A stretch of DNA of 64,000 bases from Alphaproteobacteria bacterium (GCA_030424865.1 JAUHVR010000011.1:114118-178117); one strand, 5' to 3'; counted from the stretch's first letter, positions 55,934 to 64,000 are shown. A program made the numbers and translations. Notes: generated by a model from the letters alone, not told the origin.

Positions 55934-55956
55934 CAGTCAGTCTTGTCGAGAGCGGC

Positions 55957-56145
55957 TTAGTCGCGCTCTTCGATGATCTCAACCAGATGCGGGATCTTGT
56001 TGACCATGCCGCGGATCGCCGGGGTGTCTTCCAGCTCGCGGGTCTTGTGCATCTTGTTCAGGCCCAGGCCGATCAGGGTCTGGCGCTGCTTTTCGGGGCG
56101 GCGGATCGGGCTGCCGATCTGCTTTACAACGATGGTTTTTGCCAT
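55957..56145 (-). CDS. rpmD: Ribosomal protein uL30
   Basis: The 62-aa protein ([20 protein letters not shown], then [20 protein letters not shown]) is complete. It is the last gene of the upstream transcript; a strong terminator follows. 13 bp separate it from rpsE. Confidence 0.97.
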   Translation of the reverse strand: MAKTIVVKQIGSPIRRPEKQRQTLIGLGLNKMHKTRELEDTPAIRGMVNKIPHLVEIIEERD

Positions 56146-56158
56146 TTGTCAGCTCTCC

Positions 56159-56737
56159 TTATGCGTCGGCGTCGGCCGAAGCCTCGGCTGCAGGGGCGTC
56201 ATCGCGGCGCAGGATCTCGGCCACTTTCTTGCCGCGGCGCTGAGCGACGGCACGAGGGCTGGTTTCCTTGTTCAGACCGTCCAGCGTGGCGCGGATCATG
56301 TTGTAGGGGTTCTGCGAGCCGATCGACTTGGCGACGACGTCCTGAACACCCAGCATTTCGAAAACGGCACGCATCGGACCACCGGCGATGATACCGGTAC
56401 CGGTCGGTGCGGTGCGCATGACAACCTTGCCGGCGCCGTGACGACCTTCGATGTCGTGGTGCAGGGTGCGGCCCTCTTTCAGAGGCACGCGGATCATCTT
56501 GCGTTTCGCCTGCTCGGTGGCCTTGCGGATCGCCTCGGGCACCTCTTTGGCTTTGCCTTTGCCAAAGCCAACGCGGCCTTTCTGGTCGCCAACAACGACA
56601 AGCGCGGCGAAGCCGAAGTTCTTACCACCCTTGGTGGTCTTCGAGACGCGGTTGATCGCAACCAGACGATCTGCAAATTCGGGCGCCTGCTCCTCGCGGT
56701 CGCGGCGGTTGCCCCGGCGGTTTTCACGTTCTGCCAT
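56159..56737 (-). CDS. rpsE: Ribosomal protein uS5
   Basis: The 192-aa protein has the S5 RNA-binding domain ([20 protein letters not shown]) and [20 protein letters not shown]; the C-terminus is Ala/Asp-rich. Start at ATG 56737; a longer frame to 56836 would run toward the repeat and is rejected. The 181-bp gap to rplR holds a REP-like element. Confidence 0.97.
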   Translation of the reverse strand: MAERENRRGNRRDREEQAPEFADRLVAINRVSKTTKGGKNFGFAALVVVGDQKGRVGFGKGKAKEVPEAIRKATEQAKRKMIRVPLKEGRTLHHDIEGRHGAGKVVMRTAPTGTGIIAGGPMRAVFEMLGVQDVVAKSIGSQNPYNMIRATLDGLNKETSPRAVAQRRGKKVAEILRRDDAPAAEASADADA

Positions 56738-56853
56738 GTAGAGGCATCCTTTTCCTTTGGCGCGCGGCGCCAGTTCATCCAATCCCAGTGGGCGCACAGG
56801 CCCCCGGATCATCGAGACGGCCATCACCCATCGCAAGGGCCATCTTCAGGGAA

Positions 56854-56911
56854 GGCGGGGTAAACCCCGCCCTACGGAAGTCGCGATGCGTAGGGCGGGG
56901 TTTACCCCGCC
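56854..56911. repeat. REP-like nested inverted repeat, copy 3
   Basis: Arms 56854-56875 and 56890-56911 match copies 1 and 2 exactly and are inverted about a 14-nt spacer. It ends 7 bp before the rplR stop codon, between rplR and rpsE, where these genes are normally only a few bases apart. Confidence 0.9.
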
Positions 56912-56918
56912 GCACCCA

Positions 56919-57278
56919 TCAGATCTTCAGACCACCCTCGCGGGCGGCATCGGCCAGGGCCTTGACCTTGCCGTGGAACAGGAACCCACCACGATCGAAA
57001 TAGGCTTCCTCGACGCCAGCGGCTTTCGCGCGCTCGGCAATCGCGGCACCCACCTTGGCGGCGGCTTCCACGTTGTTCTTGCCAACAACACCCAGCGCCG
57101 GCTCGAGCGACGACGCTGCGGCCAGGGTCTTGCCCTGAACGTCGTCGATCAACTGAACACTGATGTTCTTGTTCGAACGGTGAACCGAAAGACGAACGCG
57201 ACCCGCGTTGACCTTCCGGAGTTTGTTCCGAACGCGCAGACGGCGCTTCAGGAACAGGTCTCGTTTGCTGTTTGCCAT
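56919..57278 (-). CDS. rplR: Ribosomal protein uL18
   Basis: The 119-aa 5S-rRNA-binding protein starts [20 protein letters not shown] and ends [20 protein letters not shown]. It follows rplF by 11 bp; its 3' side carries the REP-like element. Confidence 0.97.
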   Translation of the reverse strand: MANSKRDLFLKRRLRVRNKLRKVNAGRVRLSVHRSNKNISVQLIDDVQGKTLAAASSLEPALGVVGKNNVEAAAKVGAAIAERAKAAGVEEAYFDRGGFLFHGKVKALADAAREGGLKI

Positions 57279-57289
57279 GTGCTCCGTCC

Positions 57290-57823
57290 TTACTTCTTCT
57301 TACCTTCCTTCTGGAAGATATATTCGCCCTTGTAGCGAATGCCCTTGCCTTTGTACGGCTCGGGGCGACGCCAGTCGCGAATGTTTGCGGCCACCTGGCC
57401 CACCAGCTGCGCGTCGTGGCCTTCGATGATGATCTCGGTGGGCTTCGGTGCAGTGACCGTCACGCCATCGGGGATCTCGAAGTTCACGTCGTGCGACAGG
57501 CCCAGGTTCAGCTTCAGGACATTGCCTGCCAGCTGAGCACGGTAACCAACACCCTGGATTTCAAGCTCTTTCTTGAAGGTGTTCTGAACGCCGTGCACCA
57601 TGTTTGCGACCATCGTGCGGCTCATGCCCCACTGCTGGCGCGCGCGCTTGGATTTGCCGCGCGGGCTGACGGTCACAACGTTGTCGCCAACTTCGATGGT
57701 CACATCGTCGGTTGCAGTGAAGCTTTGGGTGCCCTTGGGGCCCTTCACTTCGATGGTCTGGCCGGACAGGGATGCAGAAACACCCGAGGGCAGCTCGACC
57801 GGTTGTTTGCCAATACGAGACAT
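57290..57823 (-). CDS. rplF: Ribosomal protein uL6
   Basis: The 177-aa protein has [20 protein letters not shown] and the C-terminal signature [18 protein letters not shown]. Two repeated alpha/beta domains as usual. Ten bases after rpsH. Confidence 0.98.
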   Translation of the reverse strand: MSRIGKQPVELPSGVSASLSGQTIEVKGPKGTQSFTATDDVTIEVGDNVVTVSPRGKSKRARQQWGMSRTMVANMVHGVQNTFKKELEIQGVGYRAQLAGNVLKLNLGLSHDVNFEIPDGVTVTAPKPTEIIIEGHDAQLVGQVAANIRDWRRPEPYKGKGIRYKGEYIFQKEGKKK

Positions 57824-57833
57824 TGCCTACTCC

Positions 57834-58226
57834 TTAGAAGACCGTGCAAAGCACTTCGCCGCCGACATTGGCTGCGCGTGCGTTTGCATCCGACATCACA
57901 CCCTTGGGGGTGGAGACAATCGAAACACCCAGGCCCTGACGGACCGAGGGGATTTCCTTGACGCCCAGGTACACACGGCGGCCCGGCTTCGACACCCGCT
58001 TCAACTCGCGGATGACGGGGATACCGTCGTAGTACTTCAGCTCGATCGAAAAGACGGGGTGGCCATCTTCACCGGTGCCACCTTCGTAGCCACGGATGTA
58101 ACCTTCGTCTTTCAGAACATCCAGAACACGGCCACGCAGCTTCGACGCAGGGGTCGAAACAGCGGTCTTGCCGCGCATCTGAGCGTTGCGGATACGGGTG
58201 AGCATATCGCCGATAGGATCGTTCAT
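57834..58226 (-). CDS. rpsH: Ribosomal protein uS8
   Basis: The 130-aa protein starts [20 protein letters not shown] and ends with [20 protein letters not shown]. In E. coli S8 represses the spc operon by binding its mRNA; no equivalent site was tested here. Confidence 0.98.
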   Translation of the reverse strand: MNDPIGDMLTRIRNAQMRGKTAVSTPASKLRGRVLDVLKDEGYIRGYEGGTGEDGHPVFSIELKYYDGIPVIRELKRVSKPGRRVYLGVKEIPSVRQGLGVSIVSTPKGVMSDANARAANVGGEVLCTVF

Positions 58227-58238
58227 CTGTGCTCCTCC

Positions 58239-58544
58239 TTACCAGCTCGACTTGACCATACCGGGCAGCTGGCCTTTCGAGCCCAGCTCGCGCAGTGCGA
58301 TACGGCTGATCTTGAGCTTGCGGTAGTATGCGTGCGGACGGCCGGTCAGCTGGCAACGGTTGTGCAGGCGCGTGGGCGAGCTGTTGCGCGGCAGTTTGGC
58401 CAGTTTCAGACGCGCTTTGAAACGCTCTTCCATCGGCTTCGACTCGTCGTTTGCGATTTCTTTCAGCTCAGCGCGCTTGGCGGCGAACTTGTCCACCAGC
58501 TTCTGACGCTTCTTTTCGCGTTCGATCATTGCTTTCTTAGCCAT
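58239..58544 (-). CDS. rpsN: Ribosomal protein uS14
   Basis: The 101-aa form lacks the zinc CxxC motifs ([20 protein letters not shown] region has a single Cys), i.e. the long C-minus S14 type usual in alphaproteobacteria. Confidence 0.97.
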   Translation of the reverse strand: MAKKAMIEREKKRQKLVDKFAAKRAELKEIANDESKPMEERFKARLKLAKLPRNSSPTRLHNRCQLTGRPHAYYRKLKISRIALRELGSKGQLPGMVKSSW

Positions 58545-58557
58545 GTGATCGATCTCC

Positions 58558-59118
58558 TTAAGCGTTGAAGGGCATGTTGAAAGCTTTCAACAGTGCCTTG
58601 CCTTCCGCGTCGGTCGGCGCGGTGGTGGTGATGATGATGTCCATGCCCCAGGTCTCATCGACCTTGTCGAAATCGATCTCGGGGAAGACGATGTGCTCTT
58701 TCATGCCCATGGCAAAGTTGCCACGACCATCGAACGAGGGCTTCACACCACGGAAGTCACGCACACGCGGCATCGCGATGGTGATCAGGCGGTCCAGGAA
58801 TTCGTACATGCGGTCGCCACGCAGCGTGACCTTGGCACCCAGCGGCATGTCTTCGCGAACACGGAAACCCGCGATCGATTTCTTTGCCTTGGTTGCGATG
58901 GCCTGCTGACCAGCGATTGCGGTCAGATCCTCGACAGCGGACTTGGCTTTCTTGCTGTCTTTGACAGCTTCAGCGCCACAGCCGATGTTCAGAACGATCT
59001 TGTCCAGACGCGGGATCTGCATGTCGTTCTTGTAGCCGAACTCTTCTTTCAGAGCGGCGCGGATCGACTCTTTGTACTGAGCCTTCAGACGCGGGGTGTA
59101 GGTTGCGGTATCAAGCAT
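58558..59118 (-). CDS. rplE: Ribosomal protein uL5
   Basis: The 186-aa 5S-rRNA protein has [20 protein letters not shown] and the end [20 protein letters not shown]. Start overlaps the rplX stop by 8 bp. Confidence 0.98.
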   Translation of the reverse strand: MLDTATYTPRLKAQYKESIRAALKEEFGYKNDMQIPRLDKIVLNIGCGAEAVKDSKKAKSAVEDLTAIAGQQAIATKAKKSIAGFRVREDMPLGAKVTLRGDRMYEFLDRLITIAMPRVRDFRGVKPSFDGRGNFAMGMKEHIVFPEIDFDKVDETWGMDIIITTTAPTDAEGKALLKAFNMPFNA

Positions 59119-59422
59119 CGATCACGTCCCCGGTGGTCTTGGCGTAGCGGACCTTCTTGTCGCCTTCCATGCGGAAGCCAACGCGGGTCGGTTTGCCGTT
59201 TGCATCGATCAGGGCCAGGTTCGACAGGTCGATCGGCATCGCCTTCGGCGTGCGGCCGCCCTGGGTGGTCTGGGTCTGACGCTGGTGGCGGATGGCGATG
59301 TTCAGGCCGTCAACAACAGCCTTGCCGGCTTTCGGGTCGACCAGGGTGATCTCGCCCTGCTTGCCCTTGTCCTTGCCGGTCAGCACCACCACGGTGTCGC
59401 CTTTGCGGAGTTTCGCAGCCAT
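59111..59422 (-). CDS. rplX: Ribosomal protein uL24
   Basis: The 103-aa protein starts [20 protein letters not shown] (KOW motif) and contains [18 protein letters not shown]. Its ATG overlaps the rplN stop by one base. Confidence 0.98.
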   Translation of the reverse strand: MAAKLRKGDTVVVLTGKDKGKQGEITLVDPKAGKAVVDGLNIAIRHQRQTQTTQGGRTPKAMPIDLSNLALIDANGKPTRVGFRMEGDKKVRYAKTTGDVIDA

Positions 59423-59790
59423 TACAGCACCTCCGGAGCAAGCGAGATGATTTTCATGAAGTTCTTGGCGCGGAGCTCGCGGACCACCGGGCCAAAGATA
59501 CGGGTGCCGACAGGCTCGCCCGCGTTGTTCAGGATGACAGCTGCGTTGCGATCAAAGCGGATGGCGGTGCCATCTTCACGGCGGACTTCCTTGGCGGTGC
59601 GAACGACGACGGCCTTGCGCACGTCACCCTTTTTCACACGGCCACGCGGAATAGCTTCTTTCACCGACACCACGATGATGTCGCCGACAGAAGCGTACTT
59701 GCGTTTGGAACCGCCCAGAACCTTGATGCACTGAACCCGGCGTGCGCCAGAGTTGTCAGCGACATCCAGATTGGTTTGCATCTGGATCAT
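59422..59790 (-). CDS. rplN: Ribosomal protein uL14
   Basis: The 122-aa protein starts [20 protein letters not shown] and has the L14 signature [20 protein letters not shown]. 81 bp separate it from rpsQ, a gap that shows no clear promoter. Confidence 0.98.
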   Translation of the reverse strand: MIQMQTNLDVADNSGARRVQCIKVLGGSKRKYASVGDIIVVSVKEAIPRGRVKKGDVRKAVVVRTAKEVRREDGTAIRFDRNAAVILNNAGEPVGTRIFGPVVRELRAKNFMKIISLAPEVL

Positions 59791-59871
59791 ATGGTTTCTC
59801 CCGACTTCCCGAGCCGCCCTAGGGGGACATTGACCCGGGGGTTTCGATCAAACTGGAAAAGTGACCGGGGC

Positions 59872-60102
59872 TTACGCCTCGATCACCTCCCAGCGTTTGG
59901 TTTTCGATTTCGGCGCACATTCGATGATGCGGACGGAATCGCCGACCTTGAAGGTCTCTTTCTCATCGTGAGCCCGGTATTTCTTGGACTTACGGATGGT
60001 CTTTTGCAGAACCGGGTGCTTGAAGCGACGTTCCACCGAAACGGTGACGGTCTGAGCATTCGCGGTGCTGGTGACGGTGCCTTGCAGGATGCGTTTGGGC
60101 AT
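59872..60102 (-). CDS. rpsQ: Ribosomal protein uS17
   Basis: The 76-aa protein starts [20 protein letters not shown] and has [20 protein letters not shown]. It binds 16S rRNA. 14 bp after rpmC. Confidence 0.97.
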   Translation of the reverse strand: MPKRILQGTVTSTANAQTVTVSVERRFKHPVLQKTIRKSKKYRAHDEKETFKVGDSVRIIECAPKSKTKRWEVIEA

Positions 60103-60116
60103 GGATCAAGGCCCCC

Positions 60117-60329
60117 TTATTCGTCTGCAGCTGCGGCAGCAGCCTTTTGGTTCAACACGGTTTTGACGCGGGCGGCATCACGACGGACGGTCTTGATGCG
60201 CGCGGTGTTTTCCAACTGGCCGGTGGCCTGCTGGAAACGCAGGTTGAACGATTCTTTCTTCAGGGCTACAAGTTCTTCCCGGAGCTGGTCCGGGGTCTTG
60301 TCGTTCAGTTCGCTGGCTTTCATCGCCAT
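60117..60329 (-). CDS. rpmC: Ribosomal protein uL29
   Basis: The 70-aa protein has [20 protein letters not shown] and [27 protein letters not shown] before ATG 60329 decides the start. It is the first gene of this ribosomal run: rplP, normally just upstream, is not present in the window, so the S10 operon must continue elsewhere. Confidence 0.95.
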   Translation of the reverse strand: MAMKASELNDKTPDQLREELVALKKESFNLRFQQATGQLENTARIKTVRRDAARVKTVLNQKAAAAAADE

Positions 60330-60396
60330 TCTTCCTTTTCTCGAACACCGGTCAGCGCCTGTCATTGCAGGGTGACTGAGAACCCGGTGGATCAAT

Positions 60397-60430
60397 AAAA
60401 AACACGCGATTCCCGTCACCGGGAGTCGCG
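60397..60430 (-). terminator. Terminator-like hairpin before rpmC
   Basis: CGCGACTCCCG and CGGGAATCGCG (one G:T wobble, GTGA loop) are followed by six T on the minus strand. It lies 68-101 bp upstream of rpmC and begins about three bases after the predicted start of the rpmC transcript. It is either the terminator of the gene at 60507 or a 5' leader attenuator. Confidence 0.75.
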
Positions 60431-60439
60431 AGATGCGCC

Positions 60440-60468
60440 TCTATAGGGGGTGTACGCCCACCACGCAA
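60440..60468 (-). promoter_or_regulatory. Putative promoter of the rpmC-rpmD ribosomal operon
   Basis: On the minus strand TTGCGT (60463-60468) and TATAGA (60440-60445) are 17 bp apart, with a C-run before the -10 as in the rpmH promoter. Transcription would start near 60433. Confidence 0.6.
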
Positions 60469-60506
60469 GGGAAAGATCGCCGAAATCGGCCAATTGCCCG
60501 GTCCGT

Positions 60507-61145
60507 TCAATCAGTCAGGGCCATCCGGCACAGGATCGTGTTGTCCCGCTCCAGATCAGGGCCCCAGATCAGGCGGGCCGTGCGGGACCAGCTGATCCGA
60601 TCAAAGCCATCCTTGGGACGAACCTCGCGCTCGCTGTATTCGGTCGCACGCGGCCAGGCGCTGTCGTCAAAACCCGGATCCATCCACCCATCCGGTTCAG
60701 CCGTAACAACACTGGCGCAGGCGCCCTGCCCTTCTTGTGGGTCGACCTCTTTGGCGCAGGACGTGTCAACCGGCGCACGGTGGACCACCAGGCACCGCGT
60801 GTCGCTGTTGGTCGCGCCAAGCACTACGCCATCGGCCCCGATGAACTGAGCGATCAAGCCGCCGTCGCCCATCTGCTGCTTGCGGGTTCCGATATATTCA
60901 AGCCCGGTGTCATCTTCCTTGTAGTCCTTGGCGACAAAGGCAACCTGAGCCGGCAGCGAGGTGACGAATTCGCCCACTTCCGCATTGAAAGACCGCTCGG
61001 TCGTGATCGGGACGCTGTCGGTCAGAACGTTCCGTCCATCGACATAAAGCGCAAACCAGTTGTCGGCCCAGACCTCGGCTGTGACCTGCTGTTGTGCAAA
61101 AGCCGGCGTGGCCAGCATTCCGAGAACCAAAACGGTCGCGCGCAT
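60507..61145 (-). CDS. Exported protein of unknown function
   Basis: The 212-aa product has a signal peptide (MRATVLVLGMLATPAFAQQ) and a beta-rich mature part with a galactose-binding-like opening (VTAEVWADNWFALYVDGRNV). Four Cys (TRCLVV, TSCAKE, GACASV, ILCRMA) could form two disulfides. GGAGGAAGG precedes ATG 61145, a strong site. Similar proteins occur in Roseobacters; I know no function. Confidence 0.78.
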   Translation of the reverse strand: MRATVLVLGMLATPAFAQQQVTAEVWADNWFALYVDGRNVLTDSVPITTERSFNAEVGEFVTSLPAQVAFVAKDYKEDDTGLEYIGTRKQQMGDGGLIAQFIGADGVVLGATNSDTRCLVVHRAPVDTSCAKEVDPQEGQGACASVVTAEPDGWMDPGFDDSAWPRATEYSEREVRPKDGFDRISWSRTARLIWGPDLERDNTILCRMALTD

Positions 61146-61225
61146 ATCCTTCCTCCCTGATGACGTGACTAGGATACTACGCGCTACGCTGGGAATTTGG
61201 TCGTTCAAATCGCGCGACGGTCACG

Positions 61226-61864
61226 TCAATCGCGTGGAACGATCCCGTTCAGGAACAGATCAAGGTTCGCCGCGCACCACCGGCGCCGATACTCGGTGTC
61301 GTTCTGAACGTCGATCCCTGCGGTCTTGAGCATCCAGGGCGCAAACTGGGCCTGCGACAGGATCCGATCCAGCATTGCGCCGGAAATCATCGCGCAATCC
61401 AGGTCCTGACGCACGTAACCCGCGGCCTTGGCCTCTTCCAGGAAGCTGACAAAACGTGCCTGAAAGGCTTGCAGCGTGTCCAACTCTGCCTGCTCTCGCA
61501 AAACGACCATCAGCACGGCGCGTTCCGCGAGGCAGGCCTCTAGAGTTGTCTCGAACACCAACAGCAAACGCGCGGCCAGATCCTCGGCCGATGCCGCCGG
61601 GTTCTGCAGCAACCGCATGGGTACCACGTACACGTTCTGATCGTAGCGCTCGAATATCGCGTCGCGCAGACCGTCCTTGCTGCCGAAATAGTGGTGCACC
61701 ATGTTGATCGAGGTGCCCGCCGCCTTGCAGATCTCGCGCACCGAGACGCTGCCAAAGCCCTTTTCGGCAAAAAGCGCCGAGGCCGCTTCGATCAGTCGAT
61801 CGCGCGCCGGGACCTTGGGGGCCACCGGCGCGTCGTTGGGTTTCATGTCTTGGGCCTGTTCCAT
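61226..61864 (-). CDS. TetR-family transcriptional regulator
   Basis: The 212-aa regulator has the TetR N-domain (RDRLIEAASALFAEKGFGSV, VREICKAAGTSINMVHHYFG) and a ligand-binding C-domain. It starts 11 bp after the SRPBCC stop codon on the same strand, so the two form an operon, and a palindrome upstream of that operon is a good candidate operator. The start at 61864 or 61846 is open. Confidence 0.9.
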   Translation of the reverse strand: MEQAQDMKPNDAPVAPKVPARDRLIEAASALFAEKGFGSVSVREICKAAGTSINMVHHYFGSKDGLRDAIFERYDQNVYVVPMRLLQNPAASAEDLAARLLLVFETTLEACLAERAVLMVVLREQAELDTLQAFQARFVSFLEEAKAAGYVRQDLDCAMISGAMLDRILSQAQFAPWMLKTAGIDVQNDTEYRRRWCAANLDLFLNGIVPRD

Positions 61865-61875
61865 TTGGCCCGAGA

Positions 61876-62358
61876 TTAGACAGCCACGGCCCGGGGCTCA
61901 ACCACCCGCATCTGCTGCGGCGCTTTCTGCGCCAGTTCGTCGATGAAGCCCGAAACAAGCTTGACGAAGTTCCGACGCAGCACCGGCAGCATCGGCGTCA
62001 TGTACCACGCAACCTTGATGGTCAGGTTGCTGGTCACCCGCGCCCGACCGTCGCCAACCGGCGTGACCGAGTAGACGTTTTCAACGTGCCGCATGAACCC
62101 CGGCAGCCCGTCGATGACGCGGAAGCCCACGGCCTGCTTGGCGCGGTTGAAGACGGTGACTTCTTCCCGGATCGTGCCCTGCCCGATCGAGGTCGGCTTC
62201 AGCTCGCAGGTCCGGACCGCGCCGGTTTCCATCTGGCCGTCCAGTTTGGACGCCACGATTGCATCCGCCCAACTGCCAATCTCGCCAAAGCGTTCGCCCA
62301 GCAGGTCCCAAAGAACGTCAGCCGGAACAGTCACGGTTTTTTCGGTGGTGATCTTCAT
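61876..62358 (-). CDS. SRPBCC-family (START-like) polyketide cyclase/lipid-binding protein
   Basis: The 160-aa protein has the helix-grip opening (ITTEKTVTVPADVLWDLLGE) and the SRPBCC patterns KPTSIGQGTIREEVTVFNRA and PGFMRHVENVYSVTPVGDGR. The family binds hydrophobic ligands or cyclises polyketides; the ligand is unknown. GGAGAG precedes ATG 62358. It is probably controlled by the TetR protein encoded next. Confidence 0.87.
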   Translation of the reverse strand: MKITTEKTVTVPADVLWDLLGERFGEIGSWADAIVASKLDGQMETGAVRTCELKPTSIGQGTIREEVTVFNRAKQAVGFRVIDGLPGFMRHVENVYSVTPVGDGRARVTSNLTIKVAWYMTPMLPVLRRNFVKLVSGFIDELAQKAPQQMRVVEPRAVAV

Positions 62359-62390
62359 GAGTCGCTCTCCTGTATCTGATGCACACATAA

Positions 62391-62416
62391 ATGTATCATA
62401 CGTTACATTCTGTCAA
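62391..62416 (-). promoter_or_regulatory. Candidate TetR operator and promoter
   Basis: ATGTA-ACGTATGA-TACAT (62391-62408) is an 18-bp inverted repeat beginning two bases after a perfect -35 TTGACA (62411-62416, minus strand). A -10 would fall within or just past it (CATTTA at 17 bp is a weak match). A bound repressor would block the promoter of the SRPBCC-TetR operon. Confidence 0.6.
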
Positions 62417-62484
62417 ACAAAAAATTCACGCCCCTCGCGACTTACCGCCTCGCCACCCCTGCAAAGCTGCGCTAAACCGGCGCC

Positions 62485-63105
62485 ATGGCTCAGATGTCTT
62501 CACTCTTCGTGACCCGCCTTTACCGCGCCGCCCTGTCCGAACAGGGCCCCAAGATTGACGGCCCCGAACTGGAGGCGTCGTGTTACGCCATCGCCCAGGA
62601 CGACGAGGCCGGGCAGGACTGGTGCGAAGAAAACGGCTATCCCGGCTACACCTCGTATGCCTCGCTGACCGACCTGCCCTGGCGGTTCCCGATCTTTGCC
62701 GATCTGGTCAAAGCGCTGGACGCCCACGTAGCCGCCTTTGTCGAAGACCTGGAATTCGACCTCGACGGTCGGGCGCTGGAACTGGAAGACATCTGGATCA
62801 ACATCCTGCCCGAGGGCGGCATGCACAGCTCGCACCTGCACCCGCATTCGGTGATCAGCGGCACGACCTATGTCGCAATGCCCGAGGGCACCAGCGCCCT
62901 GAAACTCGAAGACCCCCGATCGGCCCGCATGATGGCTGCCCCGCCCCGCCGCAAGGACGCGCGCGAAGAGCTAAAGACCTTTGTCTACGCCGCGCCGCAG
63001 GTCGGTGACGTGCTGCTGTGGGAAAGCTGGCTGCGCCACGAGGTGCCGATGAACATGGCCGAAGACGAACGCATCTCGGTCAGCTTCAACTACAAATGGG
63101 CATGA
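62485..63105 (+). CDS. TIGR02466-type putative 2-oxoglutarate/Fe(II) oxygenase
   Basis: The 206-aa protein resembles the TIGR02466/2OG-FeII_Oxy_5 group: His/Asp-type metal region GGMHSSHLHPHSVISGTTYV (about residue 111), later His in SWLRHEVPMNMAEDERIS with an Arg-type 2OG site. Substrate unknown. It overlaps the hemerythrin gene by 4 bp, an iron-protein pair. The start at 62485 has no strong ribosome site. Confidence 0.83.
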   Translation: MAQMSSLFVTRLYRAALSEQGPKIDGPELEASCYAIAQDDEAGQDWCEENGYPGYTSYASLTDLPWRFPIFADLVKALDAHVAAFVEDLEFDLDGRALELEDIWINILPEGGMHSSHLHPHSVISGTTYVAMPEGTSALKLEDPRSARMMAAPPRRKDAREELKTFVYAAPQVGDVLLWESWLRHEVPMNMAEDERISVSFNYKWA

Positions 63106-63683
63106 GCACATATTCCGACACCCCACTTGAGGACCTGACGGTCGAGTTCGGCACCCGACCCAAGGCCCCCGCCCTGCCCGGCGTCACCGAGGATCACCGG
63201 CGCCAGGGCCGCAAATTGGCGGCAATCCACCGGATGCACCTGATGGACATGGCGCGCATCGCGGCCATGCTGCGACGGATCGAGGCCGGGACCGCCGGAC
63301 CCGAGACGCTGACCGAGGCCGTGCAGGGGCTGGACCTGACCGAAAACATGCGGAGCTTTGGCTCGCTTTGCGGGCGGGAATGCAAGGTACTGAACTTCCA
63401 CCACGACGCTGAGGAATTCAGCATGTTCCCGCAGCTTGAGGCGCAGCAGGTCGAGGGGCTGACAGCTTTGGTTGCCAGGCTGAGGGCAGAACATGAGGTG
63501 GTGCATGAGTTGTTGCACCGGCTGGAACGCGCGGCGATGGCGCTGATGTTTGAGACGTCAGAGGAGCGGTTCGTAGAGGCCCAGGCGATTTTCTGGAAGC
63601 TGGAAGAGGTGATCCGCTCGCACTTCGGATATGAAGAGACCCAGTTGGAAGAGGCGATTGGGGTGTTTTTGGAGGGGATTTAG
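63102..63683 (+). CDS. Hemerythrin HHE-domain protein
   Basis: The 193-aa helical protein carries the diiron pattern: RMHLMDMARI, FHHDAEEFSMFPQ (about residue 109), RAEHEVVHELLH (about residue 136) and SHFGYEETQLEEAI (about residue 175). Such proteins bind O2 or NO, or help iron-sulfur repair. It overlaps the preceding oxygenase-like gene (ATGA), implying joint production. No terminator follows. Confidence 0.9.
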   Translation: MSTYSDTPLEDLTVEFGTRPKAPALPGVTEDHRRQGRKLAAIHRMHLMDMARIAAMLRRIEAGTAGPETLTEAVQGLDLTENMRSFGSLCGRECKVLNFHHDAEEFSMFPQLEAQQVEGLTALVARLRAEHEVVHELLHRLERAAMALMFETSEERFVEAQAIFWKLEEVIRSHFGYEETQLEEAIGVFLEGI

Positions 63684-63742
63684 GGCTGCGTAGCCAAAAT
63701 GTTGCGGCTCTACGTTCTCGAACCTCAAGCATTGGATCTAGG

Positions 63743-63762
63743 GCGCACCAATATTTGTGCGC
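63743..63762. repeat. Short inverted repeat in AT-richer tail
   Basis: GCGCAC and GTGCGC flank an 8-bp AT-rich centre. There is no T-run after it on either strand, so a terminator role is unlikely; an operator is possible. The surrounding 63684-63835 holds no other feature. Confidence 0.3.
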
Positions 63763-63835
63763 GAAAAACAATCAGTGGTCTAGCCCTTCCAAGTGTACAC
63801 TCCCCTGCATTGATCACGCTTAAGGAGATTCGAAG

Positions 63836-63931
63836 ATGAATGACGACACTACGGAAGCTTTCGGAAAAACACCTAAGGAACGTCTGATCTACCGTCTTGG
63901 CTACGCCGATTTCCGTGGAATCGGGCTTTGA
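63836..63931 (+). CDS. Short 31-aa frame with strong ribosome site
   Basis: MNDDTTEAFGKTPKERLIYR then LGYADFRGIGL and TGA. TAAGGAGAT lies eight bases before the ATG, one of the best ribosome sites in the window. It may be a small protein, a leader peptide, or the start of a gene broken by a frameshift near 63920; the window ends 69 bp later. Codon use is AT-richer than in neighbours. Unrecognised. Confidence 0.4.
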   Translation: MNDDTTEAFGKTPKERLIYRLGYADFRGIGL

Positions 63932-64000
63932 TTGAGCAGACAGGAACCGATTTTGGGCTCGTAGCGCCAGAATTGGCTGTCGTGAGGCCCCCAACGCCTG

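Noticed and set aside
63725..63994. Minus-strand frame of 89 codons at the window end
   Set aside because: No ribosome site, odd composition, and it overlaps a frame with a strong ribosome site on the other strand.

Overview
This 64 kb window is high-GC alphaproteobacterial chromosome. The gene content and order point to Rhodobacterales, most likely a marine Roseobacter-group member: an Irr-type Fur regulator, bifunctional PutA next to its Lrp-type regulator, the general amino-acid transporter aapJQMP, ThyX, the ATP12 assembly chaperone, SdhE, and an rpmH-rnpA-yidD ... yidC-MOSC-engB-argB backbone. No integrase, transposase, prophage, plasmid module or CRISPR array was seen, so most of the window looks like core genome with small accessory patches. 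The genus cannot be fixed by reading alone.

Layout. 1-11 kb: irr, tRNA-Leu, putR/putA, rhomboid protease, GFA-family protein, an inositol-monophosphatase-family enzyme, a Tat-exported YHS protein, and an AraC-NmrA-DUF4345 run closed by a hairpin. 11-16 kb: GNAT, aspC, an XRE regulator coupled to sdhE, a MarR regulator, a DUF1194 protein and a glyoxalase-fold protein. 15.5-17.8 kb: a probable Slam outer-membrane translocon with its lipoprotein substrate. 18-20 kb: thyX, then an AT-richer patch with a secreted orphan, then rpe. 20.5-25.5 kb: DUF900 hydrolase, tRNA-Arg, orphan histidine kinase, flavoprotein disulfide reductase and TVP38-family membrane protein. 25.6-35.4 kb: the rpmH-to-argB backbone, with an ORF6N gene, ttcA and a GGDEF/EAL gene inserted between yidD and yidC. 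35.4-40.1 kb: aapJQMP. 40.3-46.3 kb: a tight seven-gene operon degQ-rarA-(Cys-rich)-crcB-rluC-HAD-atp12. 46.4-47.7 kb: a DAHP synthase gene preceded by an aromatic-rich leader peptide and a terminator. 48.9-60.5 kb: ribosomal-protein genes rpmC to rplQ with secY, adk and rpoA, split in two between rpmD and rplO. 60.5-64 kb: small accessory genes (TetR/SRPBCC pair, 2OG-oxygenase-like/hemerythrin pair).

How it fits together. Nitrogen and amino-acid economy is well represented: amino acids enter through Aap, proline is oxidised by PutA under PutR, aspartate is transaminated by AspC, and aromatic synthesis starts at the DAHP synthase. The last is apparently controlled by a classical ribosome-mediated attenuator whose 25-codon leader peptide contains F-W-Y-F-Y. 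The translation block appears to run from three separate promoters (before rpmC, rplO and rpsM), each with a 17-bp spacer. Three copies of a GC-rich nested inverted repeat sit just downstream of stop codons of aapP, rpoA and rplR; one of them also supplies the stop codon of sixA.

Most interesting items: the leaderless-looking aromatic leader peptide/attenuator (47558-47725), the interruption of the spc operon by an ankyrin-cytochrome c/DUF1127/39-aa module (54.3-55.9 kb), the terminator-like hairpin at the start of the rpmC transcript, the Slam-lipoprotein pair, and the REP-like doublets.
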